Below the pieces are notes generated by a model that saw only the letters and a list, made by a program, of their open reading frames with translations, had not been told where the DNA came from and made no database searches. From contig CANQVX010000012.1 in NCBI GenBank assembly GCA_947627355.1, forward strand, positions 1 to 53,820: DNA of 53,820 nt. Reading direction: 5' to 3'. The position numbers and the translations under genes are program-made. Source of the DNA: an uncultured Bacilli bacterium. Lineage in GTDB: Bacteria > Bacillota_I > Bacilli_A > RFN20 > CAG-631. Positions 28,078-35,815 of the stretch are shown here, piece by piece; within the stretch, counting starts at the first letter, position 1; each line of letters begins with the position of its first letter.

Positions 28078-28091
28078 TTAGTTGATTTATT

Positions 28092-28117
28092 AAGGCCAAT
28101 ATCGTTATTGGCCTTTT
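28092..28117 (+). terminator. Terminator after pgk-tpiA
   Basis: AAGGCCAATA (28092-28101) and TATTGGCCTT (28106-28115) form a perfect 10-base stem with a TCGT loop. The T tract is short (four T), so some read-through is possible. Confidence 0.75.
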
Positions 28118-28144
28118 AAGGTTATAAAAAGTAGGAGATAAAAA

Positions 28145-29116
28145 ATGAAAAAACAATTAAAATTATTAGCTTGTTGTTCTTTGCTTTTATTAGGGGGAAT
28201 TATGATGACTGGTTGTAATGATAACGATGAAAGCAGTTCAATTAAATCTAATGCAACCTTTATTGAAAAAGAAGAAATTTGTATCACAGTTGATGAAACA
28301 TATAACTTAAAAGTCATGTTAAAAGATGACATTCAAGGTGATGTTAAATTTTCGATTGGTAATACTAAATATGCTTCTATGCAAAATGAAAATGTGATGA
28401 AAGGTGTTTCTGTTGGTGATACTAATATCATCATTAGACAAGATAAGTCAGTTCAAAGCATACCTTTACACGTTTATGCAAAAGATGATGAAAGAGTTTC
28501 AATATTTACTCTTGATAAAGGCCGTTTATATGGTAAAAAAGCAGTATTTTATGGTGATTCAATCTCCCAATGGGGAACATTTCAATCTGAATGGATTTTA
28601 AAAGTTGCTGATTATTATCAACTTAGTCATATAAATTATGGTATTTCAGGAACAACTCTTGCTTATACTGAACATAGATTTAATTTATATGGCCATTGGG
28701 GAACAGAAATGATGTATACTCATGAATCAGATAATAAAGCCGCTGATTATATCTTTGTTTTATATGGAACTAATGATATAGACGAACAAGTTCCAGTTGG
28801 TGGGATTTATGATATGTTAGAAGAATATGATGACTTAAACCCAACCTATACTGGTGCTGTTAACTATGCAATCACTTTATTACAAGAACAAAACCCTAAT
28901 GTTAGAATTGTTTGGTTAAGTTTGATTTATCGTGATGGAGAAAATGTTAAAAAGTACAATGCTGCTTTAAAAGATGTTTGCATGTCTCATCTTATTAAGT
29001 TCATTGACATGTATTCATTATGGACTGTTAGTGATAAGTGGGATTATATGCAAGATAGTCTTCATCCTAATCCAGCCGGAAATCAAAAAATGTTTGAAAA
29101 AATTATAAATTCATAA
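28145..29116 (+). CDS. SGNH/GDSL-hydrolase lipoprotein with Ig-like domain
   Basis: The 323-residue protein has a lipoprotein signal peptide (basic start, hydrophobic core, MTGC with lipidated Cys24). Residues of about 38-115 look like a bacterial Ig-like (Big_2) beta domain (ITVDETYNL, KYASMQN, KGVSVGDTNIII). The hydrolase domain shows FYGDSISQWG (nucleophile block), GTNDI and DSLHPN (Asp and His of the triad). It is probably an extracellular esterase acting on acetylated or acylated glycans; the substrate is unknown. It stands alone between two terminators. Confidence 0.87.
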   Translation: MKKQLKLLACCSLLLLGGIMMTGCNDNDESSSIKSNATFIEKEEICITVDETYNLKVMLKDDIQGDVKFSIGNTKYASMQNENVMKGVSVGDTNIIIRQDKSVQSIPLHVYAKDDERVSIFTLDKGRLYGKKAVFYGDSISQWGTFQSEWILKVADYYQLSHINYGISGTTLAYTEHRFNLYGHWGTEMMYTHESDNKAADYIFVLYGTNDIDEQVPVGGIYDMLEEYDDLNPTYTGAVNYAITLLQEQNPNVRIVWLSLIYRDGENVKKYNAALKDVCMSHLIKFIDMYSLWTVSDKWDYMQDSLHPNPAGNQKMFEKIINS

Positions 29117-29130
29117 ATAAAACGAATAAT

Positions 29131-29163
29131 AAAAAATGTTGAGTTTCAAATTCAACATTTTTT
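29131..29163. terminator. Bidirectional terminator
   Basis: AAAAAATGTTGA (29131-29142) pairs with TCAACATTTTTT (29152-29163), with A- and T-runs on either side, so it can end both the SGNH gene and the convergent LacI-family gene. Confidence 0.85.
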
Positions 29164-29178
29164 TAAGCCATAAAAGTT

Positions 29179-30162
29179 TTATTTTTTGTTATGTGTGGAA
29201 TCACGATAGATGATTTCACTTTCAATAAAGATATTCTTACTAGGATAATCCATCATGAGAAGAACTAATAATTGAAAAGCATTTTTAGCAATTTCGTTTA
29301 AATTTTGTCTAATTGTTGTAATGCTTGGAATGCTATGTCTTGCCATTTCTAAATCATCAAAACCAGTGATTGAAAAGTTATTAAAAACATTTATTTTATT
29401 GTTTTTTAATTCTTCAATTAAACCAACAGCAATTAAATCAGAAGAACATATAATAGCACTGACATCACTATGTTTAAAATAATTAGCAGCTTGTTTTCCA
29501 CATTCTTTAGAAAGACTTCCTTTATATAAATATCTAGGATTATATTCAAGTTTATTAGTTTCAAGACCAATTATATAACCCGCATAACGTTTACTAGAAA
29601 TATAATTAGTACTATCACCTAAAATAAAACCAATTTTAGTGTGACCTAATTCTTTTAATTTTTTTATTAGACTAACCATAGCATGGATATCATCATTATG
29701 AATGGTAGATACCTTATTAGAAATCAAAAAACTGTCGTATAAAACGGTCGGAATGGTAGTGTTTATAAGTTCATTATAAATTGGATTTGAACTATTAAGA
29801 CCAACAATAAAAGAACCATCAAAATTATTTTTTTGCATGAATTGGTTATAATCTAATGTGATAGCATCAAGAGGCATAATACTGATTTCAAAGTTCTTTT
29901 CACGAGCATATTTTGCAAAACTAATTGAGATGCTTGCTACAATATTTGCTTGGTTAGCTAAACTATGCTTATCATATAACATTACAATTTTTCGTTTAGT
30001 TTTATAAAAAAGACTTTCATCTTTAGTTTTATAACCATGTGCTTTAGCATATTCTATGACCGTTTTTTTTGTATCATTTGAAACATCAAAAGCACCATTT
30101 AATGCCTTAGAAACGGTTGAAATAGATAGATGTAAGTCATTTGCAATGTCTTTTAATTTCAT
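29179..30162 (-). CDS. LacI-family transcriptional regulator
   Basis: The 327-residue product starts MKLKDIANDLHLSISTVSKALNG, the LacI DNA-binding helix-turn-helix and hinge, then a periplasmic-binding-like sugar-sensing domain with GFDDLEMARHSIPSITTIRQN near the end. I chose the ATG at 30162, preceded on the reverse strand by AAGGTG; the longer frame upstream has a hydrophobic nonsense lead. It is divergent from malQ, so a maltodextrin-type effector is a reasonable guess. Its operator was not identified. Confidence 0.93.
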   Translation of the reverse strand: MKLKDIANDLHLSISTVSKALNGAFDVSNDTKKTVIEYAKAHGYKTKDESLFYKTKRKIVMLYDKHSLANQANIVASISISFAKYAREKNFEISIMPLDAITLDYNQFMQKNNFDGSFIVGLNSSNPIYNELINTTIPTVLYDSFLISNKVSTIHNDDIHAMVSLIKKLKELGHTKIGFILGDSTNYISSKRYAGYIIGLETNKLEYNPRYLYKGSLSKECGKQAANYFKHSDVSAIICSSDLIAVGLIEELKNNKINVFNNFSITGFDDLEMARHSIPSITTIRQNLNEIAKNAFQLLVLLMMDYPSKNIFIESEIIYRDSTHNKK

Positions 30163-30226
30163 GTTAGTCACCTTGAAAATAATTGTAAAGGAAAGATAAC
30201 TAAAAATCAAGTTAAGTAAATAATGC

Positions 30227-30255
30227 TTGAAGACTAACAATTTTATTTTTAAAAT
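30227..30255 (+). promoter_or_regulatory. Promoter of malQ
   Basis: TTGAAG (30227-30232) and TAAAAT (30250-30255) are 17 bases apart, 19 bases before ATG 30275. An imperfect dyad TCAAG...CTTGA spans 30208-30231 and could be part of a LacI-family operator, but it lacks the usual central CG. Confidence 0.6.
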
Positions 30256-30274
30256 ATGCATGGAGGTAGTAATA

Positions 30275-31774
30275 ATGTTTAATAAAAAAATGGCCGGTAT
30301 CTTATTACATATCAGTTCTTTACCTTCTAATTATGGTATTGGAAGCCTTGGTAAAAGTGCCTATGATTTTATCGACTTTTTACATGCTTGTAATTTAAAG
30401 ATATGGCAAATTTTGCCGTTAGTACCGACAAATTATGGCAACTCACCATATCAAAGTGTTTGTTCAATGGCGCTTAATTATTATTTCATTGATTTTGATA
30501 TTTTAATTGCCAAAAATTTATTAAAAAACACTGATTTAAGCGATAATTTATTTGGTAATGATAATAAAAAAGTAGACTATGAATTATTGTTTAAAAACAA
30601 AGTTTTGCTGCTTAAAAGGGCATTTTTAAATTTTGACACAAATGATAATAAATTTAAACAATTTCTAAAAGAAACTAGATATCATGACTTTGCTATTTAT
30701 ATGACTCTTAAAGAAATGTTTGATTATAAACCTTGGTATGAATTTGATAAAAGATATCAAATATATTCATATGAACTTGAAAAAGAAATCTTAGAAACAA
30801 GATATCAAGAATATTTATTCTGGCAATGGACTCAATTTGAATTCTTAGATGAATGGAATAAACTACATGCTTATGCTTTAGCTAAAGATGTTAAAATTCT
30901 AGGAGATATGCCTTTATATGTAGCTTATGATAGTGTTGAAGTTTATAAACATCCAGAATTATTTATTCTTCATGATGATAAAAGACTTAAACTAGTTGCT
31001 GGTTGTCCTCCTGATGCATTTTCAAGTACAGGTCAATTGTGGGGCAATCCAATTTATAACTGGGATTATTTAAAAAGCACTAATTATGCTTGGTGGAATA
31101 AAAGACTTCAAGTTGCTTTTGAATTATATGATTATGTTAGAATTGATCATTTTCGAGGCTTTAGCCGTTATTTTGCAATTGATGCAGGTGAAACTACTGC
31201 TATCAATGGGAAATGGAATCTAGGCCCTGGCTTTGACTTTTTTAAAGATAAACTTGATTTAAATATCATTGCTGAAGATTTAGGTTATATCGATGATGAT
31301 GTTAGAACTTTGATGAAACAAACTAATTATCCTGGTATGAAAGTTTTAAGCTTTGCTTTTGATGGTAATAGTGATAACGAACATAAACCTAGTAATTATA
31401 TAAAAAACATCATTGCTTATACTGGTACCCATGATAATATGCCACTTCATCAATATTTAACGAGTCTTAATAAAAAATCATATGACTTATTATTAGTTGA
31501 ATTAAAAAACGAATGTGACAAATTAATGATACCTTGTAAAGAAACTTCGGTTAATGATGTAATCGATACAATGATCGAACTATTATTTTTTAGTAAAGCA
31601 AGCGTTTGTATCATTCCTATGCAAGATATCTTAAAACAAGATAAAGAAGCTAGAATGAACTTTCCATCAACCTTAAGTAAAGATAATTGGGCTTATCGAA
31701 TTACTAAAAGTGATTTAAACGAATCACTAGTTAAAAAAATAAATGAATTAGTTTATAAATCTTCAAGGTCCTAA
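30275..31774 (+). CDS. malQ: 4-alpha-glucanotransferase (amylomaltase)
   Basis: The 499-residue GH77 enzyme transfers glucan chains between maltodextrins. It shows GILLHISSLPSNYGIGSLG at the N-terminus, KILGDMPLYVAYDS, VAGCPPDAFSSTGQLWGNPIYNW, the nucleophile region RIDHFRGFSRYFAI, the acid/base IIAEDLGYI and YTGTHDN. ATG 30275 follows GGAGGT by 7 bases. It lies divergent from the LacI-family gene, and no other maltose gene is in the window. Confidence 0.95.
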   Translation: MFNKKMAGILLHISSLPSNYGIGSLGKSAYDFIDFLHACNLKIWQILPLVPTNYGNSPYQSVCSMALNYYFIDFDILIAKNLLKNTDLSDNLFGNDNKKVDYELLFKNKVLLLKRAFLNFDTNDNKFKQFLKETRYHDFAIYMTLKEMFDYKPWYEFDKRYQIYSYELEKEILETRYQEYLFWQWTQFEFLDEWNKLHAYALAKDVKILGDMPLYVAYDSVEVYKHPELFILHDDKRLKLVAGCPPDAFSSTGQLWGNPIYNWDYLKSTNYAWWNKRLQVAFELYDYVRIDHFRGFSRYFAIDAGETTAINGKWNLGPGFDFFKDKLDLNIIAEDLGYIDDDVRTLMKQTNYPGMKVLSFAFDGNSDNEHKPSNYIKNIIAYTGTHDNMPLHQYLTSLNKKSYDLLLVELKNECDKLMIPCKETSVNDVIDTMIELLFFSKASVCIIPMQDILKQDKEARMNFPSTLSKDNWAYRITKSDLNESLVKKINELVYKSSRS

Positions 31775-31823
31775 ATGGTTAATTAGCGACCTTAAATTTA
31801 ATGAAATAAATAGTAATTTGTTT

Positions 31824-31853
31824 CTTACAAAAAATTATTTTTAATGTTATAAT
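31824..31853 (+). promoter_or_regulatory. Promoter of the MATE transporter gene
   Basis: CTTACA (31824-31829), an 18-base spacer and TATAAT (31848-31853) within the extended form TGTTATAAT. The start would be near 31860, giving a leader of about 110 bases that contains the attenuator. Confidence 0.7.
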
Positions 31854-31890
31854 CAATTCGATAAGCAAATAATATTAAGTTAATTTATCA

Positions 31891-31911
31891 ATGAGTAGCA
31901 ATAATGCGTAA
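31891..31911 (+). CDS. Possible leader peptide of the MATE attenuator
   Basis: A six-codon frame (MSSNNA, stop TAA) runs into the 5' arm of the terminator hairpin at 31904. A ribosome halted near its stop would cover that arm and prevent termination, as in known drug-induced attenuators. There is no clear Shine-Dalgarno before it, so this is speculative. Confidence 0.3.
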   Translation: MSSNNA

Positions 31912-31942
31912 GTCCAATTGTATAAGGACTTACGTATTTTTT
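31904..31942 (+). terminator. Attenuator (leader terminator) of the MATE transporter gene
   Basis: ATGCGTAAGTCC (31904-31915) pairs with GGACTTACGTAT (31926-31937) over 12 positions (one G-T), followed by six T. It lies downstream of the promoter and 30 bases before the MATE start codon, so it can only be a premature terminator. No competing antiterminator stem is obvious. Confidence 0.8.
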
Positions 31943-31971
31943 ATGCTCAAAAAGTCGAGGAGGTATCATTT

Positions 31972-33366
31972 ATGAAAGAATTAGATTTAGGAAAAGAAAG
32001 AATACCTAAATTAATAAAAAAGTTTGCAATTCCCTGTGTAATTAGTATGATTGTTGCAGCACTATATAACATCGTAGATCAAATATTTATAGGGTGGAGT
32101 GAAGCAGGAGCATTTGGTAATGCAGCGACTAATATCGTTTATCCATTTACTGTTATATCACTTGCATTTGCATTATTAATTGGTGATGGATCAGCAGCAT
32201 TATTTAGTTTGTCATTAGGAGCAAAGGACAAAGAAAAAACTAATAAATCTATAGGAAATGGATTAGTTTTACTATTATTTATCTCTATTGCACTTACTAT
32301 ATTAGGTTTATTATTTAACAAACAAATATTAAAATTGTTTGGTGGAAACCCAAATGAAGTAGAATGTTATCAATATGCAAAAGATTATTTAAGAATTATT
32401 TGTTATGGGTTACCATTTTATATTATTGGTCAGGGATTAAATGCATCCATTCGAAATGATGGAAGCCCAAAATATGCAATGCTTGCAACTGTAGTTGGTG
32501 CAATTTCAAATATCATTCTTGATCCAATATTTATATTTGTATTTAAGATGAGTGTTAAAGGAGCCGCTATTGCTACAATAATAGGACAAATTTTAACATT
32601 TATTATTAGCATTTTATATTTAATGAAATCTAAGCAATTTAAAGTGAATAAAGAATCAATAAAATTAAATAAAGGTATTTGCTTTAAAATAGTATCACTT
32701 GGTCTTGCTTCATTAATTACCCAACTTTCCATAGTAATAATTATTGCAGTGGCTAATAACTTAGTTGGTAAATATGGATATATGACAATGGCCTCTACTG
32801 GAGTGCCATATGGAGCTGTAATTCCTTTAGCAGTAATTGGAATATGTATGAAAGTTTTTGGTATTGTCGTATCAATAGTAATTGGAGTATCTTTGGGTGG
32901 TATGCCAATTATTGGATATAATATGGGAGCTGGTAATACAAAAAGAGTAAAAGAAACCATTAAATATATTTTAATTACAAATTTAATAATAGGTTTTTTT
33001 GCTTTCATTATATTTGAACTATTCCCAGAATTTATTATTAATATATTCGGTAGTGGTAATGGAACAGAATATATGGAATTTGCAGATTATTGTTTAAGAA
33101 TATTTTTAGGTGGAATTATTTTAACTTGTTTAATTAAATCAATGTCTATTTTATTACAATCGATGGGTTCAAGTTTAAAATCTACTATACTTGCACTAGC
33201 AAGAGATGTAATTTTCTTTGTTCCATCTATCATATTAATTGCCAGTTTGTCACATAGTGTGGTAACTATGTTATGGAGTGCAATTATTGCTGATATATTA
33301 GCATTTATTACTGGTGTAATTTTACTTAAACAAGAATTTAATCAACGCAAGGTCTTAAATTATTAA
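31972..33366 (+). CDS. MATE-family multidrug efflux transporter
   Basis: The 464-residue protein has twelve hydrophobic segments in two related halves (FAIPCVISMIVAALYNIVDQIFIGW opens the first; LASLITQLSIVIIIAVANNLVGKYG opens the second), the MepA/NorM-like architecture. It should export cationic drugs using a sodium or proton gradient. GAGGAGGT precedes ATG 31972. Codon choice differs from its neighbours, with many ATA and GGA codons, which suggests recent acquisition. Expression appears controlled by the attenuator just upstream. Confidence 0.92.
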   Translation: MKELDLGKERIPKLIKKFAIPCVISMIVAALYNIVDQIFIGWSEAGAFGNAATNIVYPFTVISLAFALLIGDGSAALFSLSLGAKDKEKTNKSIGNGLVLLLFISIALTILGLLFNKQILKLFGGNPNEVECYQYAKDYLRIICYGLPFYIIGQGLNASIRNDGSPKYAMLATVVGAISNIILDPIFIFVFKMSVKGAAIATIIGQILTFIISILYLMKSKQFKVNKESIKLNKGICFKIVSLGLASLITQLSIVIIIAVANNLVGKYGYMTMASTGVPYGAVIPLAVIGICMKVFGIVVSIVIGVSLGGMPIIGYNMGAGNTKRVKETIKYILITNLIIGFFAFIIFELFPEFIINIFGSGNGTEYMEFADYCLRIFLGGIILTCLIKSMSILLQSMGSSLKSTILALARDVIFFVPSIILIASLSHSVVTMLWSAIIADILAFITGVILLKQEFNQRKVLNY

Positions 33367-33393
33367 AAAATAATTTACTTATAAAAATAGTAG

Positions 33394-33422
33394 TTAACAG
33401 ATGTAAAAAAATTTGGTATAAT
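33394..33422 (+). promoter_or_regulatory. Promoter of the hydrogenase operon
   Basis: TTAACA (33394-33399), a 17-base spacer and TATAAT (33417-33422) preceded by TGG, one of the best promoter matches in the window. The start near 33429 leaves a leader of about 20 bases with GGGGAGG. Confidence 0.82.
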
Positions 33423-33447
33423 AACAACCATGTGGGGAGGAATTATT

Positions 33448-33939
33448 ATGAGTTCAATTCAAGCCGTGGCAAAACAAGATATATTAGCCATAGTTGATAG
33501 TTACAAGGATGAAAACACACCTTTAATGATGATTCTAAGTGAAGTCCAAAATAAATATGGATATATTCCTTTAGAAGTACAAGAAATCATTTCTGAAGCT
33601 ACTGGTATTCCAGTTGCTACTATTTATGGTGTTGTTACTTTCTATTCATTCTTTTCTTTAAAACCAAAAGGAAAATATGTCATTGGTGTTTGTCTAGGCA
33701 CAGCATGTTATGTCAAAGGTGCACAACAAGTTTGTGACAAATTCAGTGAAATGTTAAAAATTAAACCAGGAGAAACAACCGAAGATGGTTTATTTACCAT
33801 CGATGCACTTAGATGCATCGGTGCTTGTGGTATCGCTCCTGCTGTTTCTATCAATGGTAAGGTATATCCTAAGATGACTGTGGATAAAGTACCTCAAATC
33901 ATTGCTGAATATCGAAACGCTGAAGGAGGAAAAGCTTAA
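33448..33939 (+). CDS. hydC: NuoE-like [2Fe-2S] subunit of NADH-linked hydrogenase
   Basis: The 163-residue thioredoxin-fold protein has the four-Cys pattern of NuoE/HydC: GVCLGTACYVKGA and DALRCIGACGIAPAVSING, which bind one [2Fe-2S] cluster. It passes electrons in the trimeric hydrogenase. ATG 33448 follows GGGGAGG. The stop overlaps the ATG of hydB (TAATG). Confidence 0.94.
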   Translation: MSSIQAVAKQDILAIVDSYKDENTPLMMILSEVQNKYGYIPLEVQEIISEATGIPVATIYGVVTFYSFFSLKPKGKYVIGVCLGTACYVKGAQQVCDKFSEMLKIKPGETTEDGLFTIDALRCIGACGIAPAVSINGKVYPKMTVDKVPQIIAEYRNAEGGKA

Positions 33940-35804
33940 TGATTAAAACACCTGAAGAATTAGCAGCTAAAATTGCTAGTTGTAAATCATGCTTAGATAA
34001 GAAATTTGCTGGTGAAGGAAAAACTAGAGCCATCGTTTTATGTGGTGGTACAGGCTGTCTTTCTAGTAATTCAGCAGCTATTAAAGAAAAATTTATTGAA
34101 GTTTTAAAAGAAAAAGGATTAGATGATAAAATCAGTGTTAACATCGCCGGTTGTTTTGGCTTTTGTTCACAAGGTCCTTTTGTAAAAATTTATCCAGAAG
34201 ACACTTTATATCGTCTTGTAAAAGTTGATGATGTTGCTGAAATCGTTGAAAAAGATATTATGCAACATGAAATCGTTGAAAGATTACTATATGTTGATCC
34301 AGTAACTAAAGAAAAAGTTGCTAAACAAGATGATATCAATTTCTATAAAAAACAAAAAAGAATCGCTTTACATGGTTGTGGAACCATCAACCCTGAAAAC
34401 ATTGATGAAGCTTTAGGTTTTGGCGCATTCCAAGGCTTAGCTAAGGCTTTAAAAATGGACCGCATGGCTGTCATTCAAGAAGTATTAGATGCTGGCCTTA
34501 GAGGTAGAGGTGGTGGCGGATTTCCAACTGGTTTAAAATGGAAATTTGCATACAATGAAGTAAATGATGAAAAATATGTAGTATGTAACGGTGATGAAGG
34601 TGATCCAGGAGCATTCATGGATCGTTCAATTCTAGAAGGTAACCCTTTAGCTGTTATTGAAGGTATGGCCATTGCAGGTTATGCAATTGGTGCTCAAAAT
34701 GGTTATTTCTATGTAAGAGCTGAATATCCAATCGCTGTTAAACGTTTAAGAATTGCTATTAAACAAGCCGAAGAAATAGGCTTACTTGGTGATAACATTC
34801 TAGGTAGTGGCTTTAATTTCAGAGTTCATGTAAGACTTGGTGCTGGTGCTTTCGTTTGTGGTGAAGAAACAGCTTTACTTAACTCAATTGAAGGTAAAAG
34901 AGGAATGCCTAGACCTAGACCACCATTCCCAGCCGTTAAAGGTTTATGGGATAAACCAACCATTATTAACAACGTTGAAACTTTAGCAACTGTTCCTTAT
35001 ATCTTAAGAGAAGGAAAAGAAGAATTTGTTAAATATGGTACTGAAAAATCAAAAGGTACCAAAGTATTTGCTTTAGGTGGAAAGATTAATAATGTTGGAC
35101 TTGTAGAAATTCCTATGGGAACCACTTTACGTGAACTTATTTATGAAATTGGTGGTGGCATCCCTAATGGTAAGAAGTTTAAAGCTATTCAAACTGGAGG
35201 TCCATCAGGAGGTTGTCTTACTAGTGAACATCTAGATACTCCAATTGATTATGATAACCTAGTTGCTTTAGGTTCAATGATGGGTTCTGGTGGTGCTATT
35301 GTTATGGATGAAGATAACTGTATGGTTGACGTTGCTAAATTCTATATGGAATTTATTTGTGATGAATCATGTGGTAAATGTTCACCTTGTAGAATTGGTA
35401 CTAAACGGATGCTTGAATTATTACAAAAGATTACCGATGGAAAAGGAACTATGGATGATATAACTGCCCTAGAAGAATTAGGAAACGCTGTTAAGGCTGG
35501 CTCACTTTGTGGTCTTGGTCAAACAGCCGCTAATCCAGTTATTTCTACACTATCTCATTTTAGAGATGAATATATCGCCCATGTTGTTGATAAAAAATGT
35601 CCAGCTAAGGTATGTAAGAATTTAATGCAATATCATATCGTTAGTGAAAAATGTAAAAAATGTAGTTTATGTGCTCGTAATTGCCCTGTTCAATGTATTC
35701 ATGGTGTTGTTGGTAAAGAACCATTTGAAATTGATCAAAGCAAATGTATTAAATGTGGTATGTGTCAATCTTCTTGTAAGTTTGGCGCAGTTGAAAAAAG
35801 ATAG
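33939..35804 (+). CDS. hydB: NuoF-like NADH-binding flavoprotein subunit of hydrogenase
   Basis: The 621-residue protein has an N-terminal thioredoxin-like [2Fe-2S] domain, an FMN/NADH domain (GLRGRGGGGFPTGLKWKF, VVCNGDEGDPGAFMDRSILEGNP, VCGEETALLNSIEGKRGMPRPRPPFP), the NuoF [4Fe-4S] motif CGKCSPCRIGTKRM, and a C-terminal two-cluster ferredoxin (CKKCSLCARNCP, CIKCGMCQSSCK). This is the HydB layout of electron-bifurcating hydrogenases, which oxidise NADH and reduced ferredoxin together to make H2. Bifurcation is inferred from the architecture. Confidence 0.94.
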   Translation: MIKTPEELAAKIASCKSCLDKKFAGEGKTRAIVLCGGTGCLSSNSAAIKEKFIEVLKEKGLDDKISVNIAGCFGFCSQGPFVKIYPEDTLYRLVKVDDVAEIVEKDIMQHEIVERLLYVDPVTKEKVAKQDDINFYKKQKRIALHGCGTINPENIDEALGFGAFQGLAKALKMDRMAVIQEVLDAGLRGRGGGGFPTGLKWKFAYNEVNDEKYVVCNGDEGDPGAFMDRSILEGNPLAVIEGMAIAGYAIGAQNGYFYVRAEYPIAVKRLRIAIKQAEEIGLLGDNILGSGFNFRVHVRLGAGAFVCGEETALLNSIEGKRGMPRPRPPFPAVKGLWDKPTIINNVETLATVPYILREGKEEFVKYGTEKSKGTKVFALGGKINNVGLVEIPMGTTLRELIYEIGGGIPNGKKFKAIQTGGPSGGCLTSEHLDTPIDYDNLVALGSMMGSGGAIVMDEDNCMVDVAKFYMEFICDESCGKCSPCRIGTKRMLELLQKITDGKGTMDDITALEELGNAVKAGSLCGLGQTAANPVISTLSHFRDEYIAHVVDKKCPAKVCKNLMQYHIVSEKCKKCSLCARNCPVQCIHGVVGKEPFEIDQSKCIKCGMCQSSCKFGAVEKR

Positions 35805-35815
35805 GGGTGGAAACT

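Noticed and set aside
30208-30231. LacI-family operator TCAAG...CTTGA before malQ
   Set aside because: The arms are short and 14 bases apart without the central CG of LacI-family sites, so I list it only as a remark under the promoter.
31764-31792. Hairpin AAGGTC/GACCTT at the end of malQ as a terminator
   Set aside because: Only six pairs with a 17-base loop and no T tract.
32430-33008. Long reverse-strand frame of 192 codons inside the MATE gene
   Set aside because: It is a shadow of a hydrophobic AT-rich gene: Ile/Pro/Thr-rich with no ribosome site and no family resemblance.
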